64,000 nt of DNA from Marinobacter sp. (GCA_022565395.1 JAIUMV010000011.1:1-64000); one strand, 5' to 3'. Shown: positions 52,939 through 62,497, counted from the first letter of the stretch. Notes: a model not told the origin generated them from the letters alone. Made by a program: numbers and translations.

Positions 52939-54018
52939 ATGACGCTGCTGACCTGGCTTGGTATTGTCCTGTGTATTACCCAGTCGGGCACCTTGTCCGG
53001 CCTCAACCTGGCCTGTTTCAACACCAGCCGCATGCGCCTGGAGCTGCAGGCTAAAGCGGGTAACCCGCGCGCTGCGCAGCTGTTGAAGTTGCGCGAAGAC
53101 AGTAACTTCCTGCTGGCGACCATTCTGTGGGGCAACGTGGCCGTCAACGTGATGCTGGCGCTGCTGTCCGGCTCGGTGATGGTGGGGGTTGCTGCTTTCC
53201 TGTTTTCCACAGTGGTTATCACTATTGTGGGTGAAATCATCCCCCAGGCGTATTTCTCCCGCCACGCCCTGACGGTGGCAGCACGGCTTTACCCCGTCTT
53301 GCGCTTCTGGCAGTTCACCCTGTACCCGGTGGCCAAACCGACGGCGCTGGTGCTGGACCGCTGGCTGGGGCCAGAGGCGATCAGTTACTACGGTGAGGAT
53401 GACCTGCAGGCGTTGCTGGCCATGCATGCCAGCGCGGAGGGTACCGAGATTGACCGGGTTGAGGGCCTGGGCGCACTGAACTTTCTGGCTCTGGATGATG
53501 TGCCCCTGGCCGGCGAAGGGGAGCCATTGGACCCGCGCACCCTGTTAACCCTGCCTTTTGAGGAGGGGCGCCCGGTGTTCCCCTCACTGGATAGTCCGGC
53601 TGAGAATGAATTTCTGCGCCATCTGGCGCGTTCCGGCCTGAAATGGGCGGTGATCACCGATCCGGAAGGTCAGCCCAAACTGGCGCTGAACATTTTTTCC
53701 CTGACCCAGGATGCCTTGTACGGCACCCGGCCTGTAAATCCCATGCGCCACTGCCACCGCCCGGTGATTGCCTACGACGGCCAGTTGCCCCTGGGGCAGG
53801 TGATTGGTCGCTTTAAGGTGCACCCTGAGCGCGCCAATGATGATGTGATCGACCAGGATGTCATTCTGGTATGGGCTGAACGGCCAAGAATCATCACCGG
53901 CTCAGACTTGTTAGGGCGCTTGCTCCGGGGTATTGTGCAGAACCGCATTTTTCAACAGGACGCGCTGGCAATAACGGATCCGCTGAGCACGACCGCCGAT
54001 AACCCTCCCAGTTCGTGA
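52939..54018 (+). CDS. CNNM (DUF21) membrane protein with divergent CBS
   Basis: A 359-residue protein. The first ~170 residues are the CNNM transmembrane domain (LSGLNLACFNTSRMRLELQA and VITIVGEIIPQAYFSRHAL), linked to Mg2+ and metal export. The rest should be a CBS pair and CorC domain as in HlyC/CorC proteins, but is poorly conserved and short. Start at ATG 52939. It is followed within ten bases by an EamA transporter gene. Confidence 0.85.
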   Translation: MTLLTWLGIVLCITQSGTLSGLNLACFNTSRMRLELQAKAGNPRAAQLLKLREDSNFLLATILWGNVAVNVMLALLSGSVMVGVAAFLFSTVVITIVGEIIPQAYFSRHALTVAARLYPVLRFWQFTLYPVAKPTALVLDRWLGPEAISYYGEDDLQALLAMHASAEGTEIDRVEGLGALNFLALDDVPLAGEGEPLDPRTLLTLPFEEGRPVFPSLDSPAENEFLRHLARSGLKWAVITDPEGQPKLALNIFSLTQDALYGTRPVNPMRHCHRPVIAYDGQLPLGQVIGRFKVHPERANDDVIDQDVILVWAERPRIITGSDLLGRLLRGIVQNRIFQQDALAITDPLSTTADNPPSS

Positions 54019-54027
54019 TAGCCACAT

Positions 54028-54906
54028 ATGCCATTGTTATTGTTTGTGACCTTGTTATGGGCATTTTCTTTCAGTCTGATTGGTGAGTTTCTTGCGGGGC
54101 AGGTGGATAGCGATTTTGCTGTGCTCAGCCGCGTGATACTGGCCGGCCTGGCATTTTTGCCCTTTACCCTTTGGCGCTCAGTGCCCTGGCAACTGCGTTC
54201 CGGTGTGACGTTGGTGGGGGTGCTGCAGTTTGGTATTACCTACCTGTGTTTGTACCGTGCGTTTTCCTACCTGACCGTACCTGAGGTGCTGCTTTTTACC
54301 ATTTTTACGCCGCTCTATATCACCCTGATGGATGATGCGCTCCGGCGTCGGTTTACACCGGTTGCACTGGCGGCAGCAGCATTGGCTACGGTAGGTGCGG
54401 GCATCATTCGCTACGATGGCATCAGCAGTGGCTTTGTCACGGGCTTTTTGCTGATTCAGCTGGCCAATTTTACCTTTGCCGCCGGCCAGATCGGTTACAA
54501 ACACCTGCTGCAGCGCTACCCGACAACGGTACCGGGCTACCGTTTTTTCGGCTATTTCTATCTGGGTGCACTGTTGGTCGCCCTGCCAGCCTGGTGGTTG
54601 TTTGGTGACAAAAGTATGATGCCCGCCACGGCAACGCAGTGGAGTATTCTGGTCTGGCTGGGCCTGGCTGCGTCGGGTCTGGGCATGTATCTGTGGAATC
54701 GGGGTGCTTGCCTGGTGGATGCCGGGACGCTGGCGGTGATGAACAACGCGCTGGTGCCCGCCGGCCTGCTGGTCAATCTGTTGATCTGGAACCGAGACGC
54801 AGATTTGTTGAGACTGGCCGTCGGCGGTGCGGTCATCCTCATGTCGCTCTGGGTCAATCAGCGGTTTCGGCGGCCGTTATTTGATAGAGTAGCGGCCTCA
54901 TCCTGA
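54028..54906 (+). CDS. EamA-family (DMT) transporter
   Basis: A 292-residue inner-membrane protein with ten helices, two EamA repeats (about 5-130 and 145-280) of the drug/metabolite transporter superfamily. SYLTVPEVLLFTIFTPLYITL in the first half and SGLGMYLWNRGACLVDAGTL in the second are typical. Substrate unknown. Confidence 0.88.
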   Translation: MPLLLFVTLLWAFSFSLIGEFLAGQVDSDFAVLSRVILAGLAFLPFTLWRSVPWQLRSGVTLVGVLQFGITYLCLYRAFSYLTVPEVLLFTIFTPLYITLMDDALRRRFTPVALAAAALATVGAGIIRYDGISSGFVTGFLLIQLANFTFAAGQIGYKHLLQRYPTTVPGYRFFGYFYLGALLVALPAWWLFGDKSMMPATATQWSILVWLGLAASGLGMYLWNRGACLVDAGTLAVMNNALVPAGLLVNLLIWNRDADLLRLAVGGAVILMSLWVNQRFRRPLFDRVAASS

Positions 54907-54933
54907 CACAGACCTGCTGGAGCGTTTCACCCT

Positions 54934-55731
54934 ATGGATTGGTTGCAAGTCATCATTCTTTCGGTGGTACAGGGACTGACCGAGTTCCTGCCCATTTCAA
55001 GTTCTGCCCACCTGATTCTGGTGCCGGTACTGACCGAGTGGGAAGACCAGGGGCTAGCGTTTGATGTGGCGCTGCATTTGGGTAGCCTGATGGCGGTGGT
55101 GGCCTACTTCCGTAAAGATCTGCTGGCCATGACCCGCAGCTGGTTTGCCTCCCTTCACAGTCGCACGCTGACCCCCGATGCCAAACTGGCCTGGGCGGTG
55201 ATTCTGGGGACTATTCCGGTAGGTCTGGCTGGCCTGGCCTTCAAGGATGTGATCGAGACAGTACTGCGGTCACCGGTCTACATCGCGATAGGTTTGATTG
55301 CCTTTGGCCTGCTGCTGGGCTGGGCGGACTGGCGTCACCGCGGCACCCGCAGTGAGCATCAGATGAACTGGAAGGATGTGGCCATCATCGGCTGCGCCCA
55401 GGCGCTGGCCCTGTTCCCCGGCACCTCACGTTCTGGCATCACCATGACTGCGGCGCTGATGGTGGGTATGAGTCGTGAAGGCGCTGCCCGTTTCTCGTTT
55501 TTGCTGTCTATCCCGGTCATCGTGCTGGCCTGTGGGCTGGAAACCAAGACGCTGATTGAAGCCGGTTCAGCGGTGGACTGGACCGCTGTGTTGGCGGGTA
55601 TTGTACTGTCCGGGATAACCGCCTACCTGTGTATTCACTACTTCCTGGCCTTTATCAAACGCATCGGCATGATGCCGTTTGTGGCCTATCGCATTGTTCT
55701 GGGCGTCATCCTGCTGATGATTTTTGCCTGA
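54934..55731 (+). CDS. uppP: Undecaprenyl-diphosphatase UppP (BacA)
   Basis: Recycles the lipid carrier for peptidoglycan by dephosphorylating undecaprenyl diphosphate at the periplasmic face; raised levels give bacitracin resistance. 265 residues, about eight helices. The two signatures are VVQGLTEFLPISSSAHLILV at the N terminus and LFPGTSRSGITMTAALM near residue 165. Length is as in E. coli (273). A terminator follows the gene. Confidence 0.96.
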   Translation: MDWLQVIILSVVQGLTEFLPISSSAHLILVPVLTEWEDQGLAFDVALHLGSLMAVVAYFRKDLLAMTRSWFASLHSRTLTPDAKLAWAVILGTIPVGLAGLAFKDVIETVLRSPVYIAIGLIAFGLLLGWADWRHRGTRSEHQMNWKDVAIIGCAQALALFPGTSRSGITMTAALMVGMSREGAARFSFLLSIPVIVLACGLETKTLIEAGSAVDWTAVLAGIVLSGITAYLCIHYFLAFIKRIGMMPFVAYRIVLGVILLMIFA

Positions 55732-55739
55732 CGTCAAGG

Positions 55740-55764
55740 GCCCGCTTTTGGCAGCGCGGGCTTT
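55740..55764 (+). terminator. uppP terminator
   Basis: GCCCGC at 55740-55745 pairs with GCGGGC at 55756-55761 around a 10-base loop, then CTTTG; the tail is short so efficiency may be modest. Confidence 0.6.
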
Positions 55765-55849
55765 GCCGTACCACTGATCTGAGTCAGTGCGAATTGGTGT
55801 AAGTTTGACTAAGCTAACGGTCAGTTACCCATTCCCTGAGAGAGTGCCC

Positions 55850-57574
55850 ATGTCTGTATCGCTGTCTTCCCCGGAACAGCTCCGTGCTGATTTTGCTACC
55901 CAGTCCCGACGCAAGTTGCGGATGCTGGGTCAGGTTCTGATGGATGAAGGTTTGCTGACGGAGCAGCACTTGGGTGAAGCACTTATGGTGCAGCACCGTG
56001 AGCATACGGGCGAACGGCTGGGGGAAATTCTGGTCAGGCTGGGGCATGTTGAGCGGGAAGATATACTTACGGCGCTATCCGGTCAGCTGGGTATCCCGGT
56101 GGTAGAAGCAGACAACTTTGATGTTGAAGAGTCTGCCCGCCAGCGCATCCCCGAGTCAGTGGCGAGGCATTACCACGTCATGCCGCTGATGATGCATGCT
56201 GATTGTCTGTTCCTCGCCACCACGGACCCCACCGACGCGGAGCTGATGAAAACCCTGCGCTTCGTAGCTGAAGCGCCCATTGAGCCGGTGCTGTCCACCC
56301 GTGGTGCCATAGATCGTGCCATCAGCCGCTACTATGGCGGCGTGGATGAGTTGGAGAGTATTCAGACCAACGCCGAAGAGGAAATCTCCCCTGGTGCGGT
56401 GGAGCGTATCCGCCGTGCGGCGGAAGATCAGCCCACGGTGCGCTTTGTTGACCGGCTGATTGATGACGCCATTCGTCAGCGTGCGTCTGATATTCACATT
56501 CGGCCCCGGCCCAGGGATGCCGGTATTTTCCTCAGGGTGGACGGTACCCTGGTGGAGGTGCGCAGTATCAGTAAGGGCGTGTTGCCGGCCGTGGTCAGTC
56601 GTATCAAGATCATGGGCAACATGGATATTGCCGAGCACCGTTTGCCCCAGGACGGCCGTTATAAACTGCCGTTTGATGGCCAGACCATCGATTTCCGCTT
56701 GTCGGTGATACCCACCGTACACGGCGAGAGTGTGGTTATCCGTATTCTGGATACCCGTCAGAGTATGGTCAGTATTGATCAGATCGGTTTTACCGAGACG
56801 GACACGGGGCGTTTTCGGGACATCGTCAGCCATAACCAGGGTATTCTGCTGGTCACCGGGCCGACCGGTTCGGGTAAGACCACCACGCTTTACGCCGCCC
56901 TGCATGAGATCCGTAACCGCAACCTCAACATTATTACTGTTGAGGACCCGGTGGAGTATCAGGTCGAAAATGTCCTGCAAATCCAGATCAAGCCCAAGAT
57001 TGGCTACACCTTTGCCCGGGCCTTGCGCCATATTCTGCGTCATGACCCGGATGTGATTATGCTGGGGGAGATCCGTGACCCGGAAACCGCGCTGATGGCC
57101 ATGGAAAGCGCCCTGACGGGCCACCTGGTGCTGTCCACCCTGCATACCAACGGTGCTGCCTCCACCATTCTGCGACTGCTGGAAATTGGTGCCGAAAGTT
57201 ATCTGGTCAACGCCACCCTGCTGGGGGTGCTGGCGCAGCGCCTGGTGCGGAAGAACTGTCCCCATTGCCTGGTGGAGGAAGAGATATCCGATGATGTACG
57301 GGCCATTATGGGCATTGGCCCGGAAGAGGCTTTCTATGTCGGGAAGGGCTGCAAGGAGTGCAACAATCGTGGTTTCAAAGGGCGTATGGCCGCTTATGAG
57401 TTGTTGCAGGTCAGCCCGGAGATGCGCAAGCTGATTTTGCCCGGGGCACTGGTCCAGGATATCGAGGCCCAGGCCCGGCAGGATGGCATGGTGCCGCTGA
57501 CCGACCATGCCCTGGCTCTGGCCCGGCAGAAGCTGATCCCGCTGGCAGAGGCCTACCGGGTCCGCCTTGACTGA
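55850..57574 (+). CDS. GspE/MshE-type secretion ATPase with MshEN domain
   Basis: A 574-residue hexameric ATPase of the type II secretion/type IV pilus kind. Residues ~20-90 form an MshEN domain with two copies of the pattern (R)LGxxLxxxGx6Lx3Lx2Q: LGQVLMDEGLLTEQHLGEAL, then RLGEILVRLGHVEREDILTA and LSGQ, the published c-di-GMP binding motif. Walker A is GPTGSGKTTTLY, and the zinc-binding cysteines are CPHC and CKEC. No other secretion genes are in the window. The ATG at 55850 gives a normal N terminus. Confidence 0.92.
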   Translation: MSVSLSSPEQLRADFATQSRRKLRMLGQVLMDEGLLTEQHLGEALMVQHREHTGERLGEILVRLGHVEREDILTALSGQLGIPVVEADNFDVEESARQRIPESVARHYHVMPLMMHADCLFLATTDPTDAELMKTLRFVAEAPIEPVLSTRGAIDRAISRYYGGVDELESIQTNAEEEISPGAVERIRRAAEDQPTVRFVDRLIDDAIRQRASDIHIRPRPRDAGIFLRVDGTLVEVRSISKGVLPAVVSRIKIMGNMDIAEHRLPQDGRYKLPFDGQTIDFRLSVIPTVHGESVVIRILDTRQSMVSIDQIGFTETDTGRFRDIVSHNQGILLVTGPTGSGKTTTLYAALHEIRNRNLNIITVEDPVEYQVENVLQIQIKPKIGYTFARALRHILRHDPDVIMLGEIRDPETALMAMESALTGHLVLSTLHTNGAASTILRLLEIGAESYLVNATLLGVLAQRLVRKNCPHCLVEEEISDDVRAIMGIGPEEAFYVGKGCKECNNRGFKGRMAAYELLQVSPEMRKLILPGALVQDIEAQARQDGMVPLTDHALALARQKLIPLAEAYRVRLD

Positions 57575-57585
57575 TCAGCGGCGCC

Positions 57586-58332
57586 CTATCCCTGCGTGAG
57601 GTAGAACTGCCGGGCGGTGCGGCCATTACGCACGCCTTTCTGGGTGGCAAACTGGATGGCCGCCCGGTGCAGGGCCTGACGATCATCCACGTCGGGAAAG
57701 AGTGCATCAACGGCCGCCAGGTAGGTGGCCTGGTCAAATCCGTAAAAGCCCATCTGCAAACCGAAACGGTCTGCCAGAGAAACTTTTTCCTCAATGCTTT
57801 CTGCCGGGTGTATCTCGCCATTCTCTTGGTTGGTGGCCAGGTTGTCCGCCATCAATTCCGGCATCAGGTGGCGGCGGTTGGACGTGGCGTACACCAGTAC
57901 ATTTTCGGGCGGTAACTCCAGCGAACCTTCCAGTACGCTCTTGAGGGCCTTGTAGCCGGTTTCACCGCTCTCAAAAGACAAGTCATCACAATAGACGACA
58001 AACCGGAATGGCCGATCCCAAAGGTCATCCACGATCTCCGGCAAGTTCACCAGATCATCCTTGTCCACCTCAATCATTCGCAGTCCCTGGCTGGCATAGC
58101 GGTTCAGCAAGGCTTTGATCAGAGACGACTTGCCGGTGCCCCGGGCTCCCCATAACAAGGCGTGGTTTGCCGGCTGGCCCGCCAGGAAACGCTCTGTATT
58201 CAGCGCCAGCGCCCGTTGCTGTCGCTCAATACCCACCAGGGCCTGCCACTGTATGGGGTCACGGCGGCGAATGGCCCGTAACCCTTCACGATGCCGTTGC
58301 CACACGGCAGCTTCTACTGTTTGCCAATCCAT
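57586..58332 (-). CDS. DUF815 AAA-type ATPase
   Basis: A 248-residue P-loop ATPase of the DUF815 family, function undefined. Walker A is LWGARGTGKSSLIKAL near residue 55; the YCDDLSFE segment acts as Walker B and an arginine-rich ATSNRRHLMPEL follows. ATG 58332 behind AAGGGAA is chosen over 58398. Convergent with the secretion ATPase gene, 11 bases apart. Confidence 0.88.
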   Translation of the reverse strand: MDWQTVEAAVWQRHREGLRAIRRRDPIQWQALVGIERQQRALALNTERFLAGQPANHALLWGARGTGKSSLIKALLNRYASQGLRMIEVDKDDLVNLPEIVDDLWDRPFRFVVYCDDLSFESGETGYKALKSVLEGSLELPPENVLVYATSNRRHLMPELMADNLATNQENGEIHPAESIEEKVSLADRFGLQMGFYGFDQATYLAAVDALFPDVDDRQALHRAAIQFATQKGVRNGRTARQFYLTQG

Positions 58333-58394
58333 ACCGGTTCCCTTGCGCATTGAACGGAGGCCAGGGTTCATTCTAGCAAGTCCCGGGCATGGGT

Positions 58395-59003
58395 TCATGG
58401 CGCGCTGAGGGCCTCAATGGCCTGGCGCAAAGCCTGCAGGTGTTGAAGGTCCTGTGCTGTCAGTGGTTCGTTGTCTGTACAGCGAGGGTCTGCCTTTTGC
58501 AGGACTGCTGTCATTTCTGCTGTCAGCGGAATCGGGTCGCAACCCCGGCCGGTTTCGCAAATCATGTCCCATTGGGGCTCAGCTTTGAGGTGGCACGCAA
58601 AGCAGTTTCCGCCAAACTTGTTTTCAACATCGACAAACCCGCGTTTCGCAATACGGCTGCCCGAGCTATCCACCTGCAGTTCGAAGAACTCCCAGTCCCG
58701 TGTGGCCGGGCTGAAGCCCTCCGGGTGCTTGACCATCACCTCGGTGGGCACCAGCTGGACCACCGAGCCCGGGGGGTAACGCCCTCCGGAGTCCGAATGG
58801 GCAACCGCGAGGGTGGCGTCCAGATCCCCCAGCAGGTTATCGACAAAAAAGCCCCGCACGGGGGTCATGTCACGGATGCAGGTGAAGGTGTCGTCGGTGA
58901 TGGTTAAAGGCTGGGTCGGTGATGTGGCCTGTGCGGGCGCGATAAGGCTGAACAGTAGAAAAAACGCACAGAGGGTCGTGGTTGAGACGCGTTGAGTCGG
59001 CAT
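58395..59003 (-). CDS. Exported c-type cytochrome, P460-like
   Basis: A 202-residue periplasmic protein. The signal peptide is TLCAFFLLFSLIAPAQATS. A single CxxCH heme-c site, GGNCFACHLKAEP, lies near residue 135. The spacing and the DWEFFELQVDSSG stretch before it resemble cytochrome P460, but the characteristic lysine crosslink cannot be judged. It may be a small monoheme electron carrier. AGGAGC precedes the ATG. Confidence 0.75.
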   Translation of the reverse strand: MPTQRVSTTTLCAFFLLFSLIAPAQATSPTQPLTITDDTFTCIRDMTPVRGFFVDNLLGDLDATLAVAHSDSGGRYPPGSVVQLVPTEVMVKHPEGFSPATRDWEFFELQVDSSGSRIAKRGFVDVENKFGGNCFACHLKAEPQWDMICETGRGCDPIPLTAEMTAVLQKADPRCTDNEPLTAQDLQHLQALRQAIEALSAP

Positions 59004-59092
59004 AACGATAGCTCCTGATTAATATTTTTAAAAATTAAATTGCGCACAATGTAATTGGTCGAAGTATGGGCCCTGTTATAGGCAGCGCGCCC

Positions 59093-59854
59093 CTAAATGG
59101 CGGTGGCGCCGCCGTCTACAGGTAGGGCTATGCCAGTGGTGAAGGCGGCTTGGTCAGAGCTCAGATAGAGCACCGCTGCGGCAATTTCACTGGCCTGACC
59201 AATACGGCCAACGGGATGCATGGCCATGGCGAACTCGGCCTTGCGGGGGTCGCTGGCAGCTGCGCGACGAAACATTTCGGTGTCGATAACAGCGGGGCAT
59301 ATGGCATTAATGCGTATACCTTGCTTGGCATACTCAATGGCAGCGGATTTGGTCAGTCCGATAACGGCGTGTTTACTGGCGCTGTATATGCTCATTTTGG
59401 GCGCTGCACCCAAACCGGCCACAGAGGCGGTGTTAACGATGGCGCCGCCGCCCTGCTGCTGCATAACAGGCAGTTGATGCTTCATGCACAGCCAGACACC
59501 CTTCACATTGATATCCATAATACGGTCAAAGGTGGCTTCATCGCCGTCGGCCAGTTTGCTTTGCTCAATTTCGATGCCGGCATTATTGAAGGCGATATCC
59601 AGACGGCCATAGACCGCCAGCGTTTCCGCTATCAGCGCTCGCACTTGTGCTTCGTTAGCCACGTCGCAGGCCAGGAATGTGACGTCGCCGCCGCTGGCGC
59701 GAATATCCGCCGCGGCCTGTTCGCCTGTGAGGGTGTCGATGTCAGACAGCACAACGCGGGCACCCTGCTGGGCGAAGGCCTGGGCGGTAGCCTTGCCAAT
59801 GCCTGCGGCGGCGCCCGTGATCAATGCCACTTTGCCGGAAAAAGGTAAGCTCAT
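59093..59854 (-). CDS. Short-chain dehydrogenase/reductase
   Basis: A 253-residue SDR with a complete cofactor-binding and catalytic set: TGAAAGIGKATAQAF at the N terminus, a DI after the second strand suggesting NAD preference, NNAG, and YSASKHAVIGLTK. Sequence style is close to glucose 1-dehydrogenase-like members. Substrate unknown; monocistronic. Confidence 0.9.
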   Translation of the reverse strand: MSLPFSGKVALITGAAAGIGKATAQAFAQQGARVVLSDIDTLTGEQAAADIRASGGDVTFLACDVANEAQVRALIAETLAVYGRLDIAFNNAGIEIEQSKLADGDEATFDRIMDINVKGVWLCMKHQLPVMQQQGGGAIVNTASVAGLGAAPKMSIYSASKHAVIGLTKSAAIEYAKQGIRINAICPAVIDTEMFRRAAASDPRKAEFAMAMHPVGRIGQASEIAAAVLYLSSDQAAFTTGIALPVDGGATAI

Positions 59855-59943
59855 ACTCTGCTCCTGATAGGCCTTGTCTGGGATGCCATCATCCTAGGGC
59901 AGCAAGCCGATCAACAGAACTGAGCTTTCTTGATACCCTGCTA

Positions 59944-60684
59944 TTAGTTTTGCTTATGGTTGGTGAGGTCTGCTTCTGCCTGGTTCATTGCGTTGACGAT
60001 GCCTTCCGGGTCTTCTGCCTGCCGGGACACGACTAGTGCCACTTTATGCAGTGCCAAGGTGCTGCTGTTGAGGTCGCGCATGCCGATGCGGGTCAAGGTG
60101 GCGCTCATGGGGGCATCATAGTCAATCAGATAATGGCCCCGCCCCATTTGCAGCATGCGCAGCGCAGACAGGTGATTGGGTGCCACCAGTTTGATGGTGT
60201 GCGGGTGGGTCAGGGCTTGGTCCAGTACACCATGGTAAGTGTAATTCTGGATCAGAATCAGTCGATGCCCCTGGAGTTGGTCGGCGTGCTCAACGGGCGA
60301 GGTCTGGGGCAGGTGGTAGGCCCGCAGGGTTATGTCCGGGAGCGTCAGAGCGGCCTCAAGGGTGAACGGCTTAAGCACCGATAGATTGCTCAACCCAGGC
60401 CAGATATCCACCTCACCGCTGCGAAGGAAATGGTGTACCCGGGCGACGGGAAGCTCTTGCCACCGGACAGTGAAGCCTGCACGCTCGGCAACCCGGTTGA
60501 TGTGATCAATGACAGTGCCGGTGGCTTGCCCTTCGTTATTCAGGTAGGTCAGGGGAGGGAAGTCCACGAAGCCGCCAATCAGAACGCGTCTGTCAGCCGA
60601 TGGTGAGCTCGCGCTGGCCCCCAGGCTCATGAAGCCGCACAGGACGATCGCCAGTAGGTAGCGTAAAACGAAACGGGGCGGCAT
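59944..60684 (-). CDS. Second orphan periplasmic solute-binding protein
   Basis: A 246-residue type II periplasmic binding protein. The signal sequence is LLAIVLCGFMSLGASASS. VLIGGFVDFPPLTYLNNEGQ starts the fold, and HYLIDYDAPMSATL lies near residue 185. No permease is nearby. Like the other orphan at 49434 it belongs to the group of stand-alone proteins related to amino-acid binding proteins. Confidence 0.82.
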   Translation of the reverse strand: MPPRFVLRYLLAIVLCGFMSLGASASSPSADRRVLIGGFVDFPPLTYLNNEGQATGTVIDHINRVAERAGFTVRWQELPVARVHHFLRSGEVDIWPGLSNLSVLKPFTLEAALTLPDITLRAYHLPQTSPVEHADQLQGHRLILIQNYTYHGVLDQALTHPHTIKLVAPNHLSALRMLQMGRGHYLIDYDAPMSATLTRIGMRDLNSSTLALHKVALVVSRQAEDPEGIVNAMNQAEADLTNHKQN

Positions 60685-60812
60685 GGTTGTTGTAATTCCG
60701 ACGACTATTCTGATTGAGGAGCCTCTGATTAAGCATGGTCAATATGTTGGCGCTTGTAAATCTAAACTGGATTACCATTTGGGGGATTGCGATCAGCGGG
60801 GACTTTTGATTG

Positions 60813-60849
60813 CAACGCCGGGCTTCACCGCACGGAGAGCCCAGCGTTG
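60813..60849. terminator. Hairpin downstream of fadL-like gene
   Basis: CAACGC-c-GGGCT pairs with AGCCC-a-GCGTTG, 20 bases beyond the FadL-type gene stop. No T-run follows on the minus strand, so it is a weak terminator or a 3' end stabiliser. Confidence 0.45.
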
Positions 60850-60868
60850 AGGGTCGGGCAGCGACGCT

Positions 60869-62392
60869 TCAGAACAGGTAGTTTACTTGCAGGCCGAGGT
60901 TATGCAGGGTGCCTTTGGAGCGTCCTTGTGCGCGATGCAGAGTGCCGGCAGGGTTCTCGCGGGCATTGACGTCAGCTTCTTCGATAGTGATATAGCTATA
61001 GGCCGCATCCAGCCCAAGGTTATCACTCATCTGATAGCTCATGCCCAGGCCGAAGATGGTGCGATCGGCATCCGGGCCCCGTGGCGTTCGGAAGTCAGCA
61101 TCCTTGATGGGTGACTCATCAAGACTGAAGCCTGTCCTCAGGGTGAGATCATTACTGACTTTGTAAGCCGCCCCGACACCAAAGCGCCAGGTGTTTTCAA
61201 ACCGCAGCGGCTGTACCAGGTCACGACGGCGTACATCGTCGCCAGTCTCTGTGATATCGGCACCACCCCGGTCGGAAAAGTCGGTGTATTCCAACCGGAT
61301 TTCCTTGAACACCTTCCAGTTGGTGTAGGTGGCGCTGGCCATCACTGCGAACCGGTCACTGACCTCATGGTGCAGGCTCAGGGTGGCCAGCTCCGGAAAC
61401 ACCACCCGTGAGTTAAGCGGGCCGCCCAAGGCACCGCGTTCGTCGAAGGCCTTGGCCAGATTTTCTGCGGCTTCAGCCGGGTCGAGTCCGGCGTCCGCCG
61501 CCACTTGGGCAATAAACTCCTCCTGAAAACCCGGCTGGTTGAGTGTATCCCGGCGTGCGCGACCTTCTGCCAGATGGTTGGTGCGGCTGCGGTAGTTCAG
61601 GCCGACCCGGGTGCGCGAGGTGGGCTCCCACAGCAGGCCGAAGCTGAAGCCGTAGCTCCAGCTGTCGATCTGGATGTCGTTCTCAACCTGGTAGTCTGGA
61701 TTGGAGCCGTACTTGCTGATCAGCTCGCCTGCCACATCGGCGGCAACCTCCGCACCTTGTTGCTCAACCACCTGTTCCAGCACCGCCTCGGCAACCAGAT
61801 AGCCCACGTCAATCTGGTTGGTCAGGGTGGCGTCATAGGACTGAATCACCACGCCCATGCCCAGTGACCAGCTATCGTTGAGACGAAAGGCAAAGGTCGG
61901 GTTGATATTCACGGTGGTTTGCTGGGTTTCCTCGGAGTGATAGCGGCCTGCCCAGCCTGCCGGGTACTTGCTACCGGAACCGAAGGGGGCGTATACCCCG
62001 ATGCCGACGGCGGCATCGTCATTCAGTCGGTGGCTGAAATAGAGGTGCGGAATGGGGGTGATTTCCTTGCTGGTGGCCCGGCCAGGGCCATTGACCCGGG
62101 AGGTGGGAATACCATAAATTGCCTCTACCCGTTCCGTGATCACTTCCACGTCATATTCCAGCTGGGCATAGAGGGCGGACAGACCGCCACTGAACTGGGT
62201 GCCCTGCAGCCGCATCAGGCCTGCGGGGTTGTGGGCGATGGCGGAGGCGTCCTCCAGCAGGGTGGCGGTACCGGCGAAGCCGTGGCCCATTTCCTTGACG
62301 CCGTGCTGGGTCAGTTCCAGGCCCGCGGCGTTAACCTGACTGATGGCGGTAGCCAGCAGAGCGGCGGGCAAAAGCAGTCGATTCAGGCGCAT
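60869..62392 (-). CDS. fadL: Outer-membrane fatty-acid transport protein (FadL/OMPP1/TodX family)
   Basis: A 507-residue outer-membrane barrel that moves long-chain fatty acids or hydrophobic hydrocarbons across the outer membrane. The signal peptide ends SQVNAAG. AIAHNPAGLMRLQGTQFSGG carries the NPAG motif of the hatch region; the C terminus LGLQVNYLF ends in the expected aromatic residue. It lies downstream of a VolA-like lipase gene on the same strand, as in Vibrio, so lipase products may be fed to this channel. Confidence 0.9.
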   Translation of the reverse strand: MRLNRLLLPAALLATAISQVNAAGLELTQHGVKEMGHGFAGTATLLEDASAIAHNPAGLMRLQGTQFSGGLSALYAQLEYDVEVITERVEAIYGIPTSRVNGPGRATSKEITPIPHLYFSHRLNDDAAVGIGVYAPFGSGSKYPAGWAGRYHSEETQQTTVNINPTFAFRLNDSWSLGMGVVIQSYDATLTNQIDVGYLVAEAVLEQVVEQQGAEVAADVAGELISKYGSNPDYQVENDIQIDSWSYGFSFGLLWEPTSRTRVGLNYRSRTNHLAEGRARRDTLNQPGFQEEFIAQVAADAGLDPAEAAENLAKAFDERGALGGPLNSRVVFPELATLSLHHEVSDRFAVMASATYTNWKVFKEIRLEYTDFSDRGGADITETGDDVRRRDLVQPLRFENTWRFGVGAAYKVSNDLTLRTGFSLDESPIKDADFRTPRGPDADRTIFGLGMSYQMSDNLGLDAAYSYITIEEADVNARENPAGTLHRAQGRSKGTLHNLGLQVNYLF

Positions 62393-62461
62393 GTTGAGTG
62401 TCCCGTCAAAGGTTTGTAGTTATTGGAAAGCGGTGGTAACTGAAAATTGTTGTGATCTGAC

Positions 62462-62493
62462 ATGCCCCGGCAATCCTGCGACTGCCGGGGCAT
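62462..62493. terminator. Hairpin between volA-like and fadL-like genes
   Basis: ATGCCCCGGCA pairs perfectly over 11 bases with TGCCGGGGCAT around a 10-base loop, five bases after the lipase gene stop. There is no T-run, so it could tune, rather than block, transcription into the fadL-like gene. Confidence 0.55.
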
Positions 62494-62497
62494 CAGA

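Noticed and set aside
56156-57508. Long open frame (450 codons) on the strand opposite the secretion ATPase gene
   Set aside because: It is an exact shadow of a well-conserved ATPase gene, has no ribosome binding site and a composition typical of antisense frames in GC-rich DNA.
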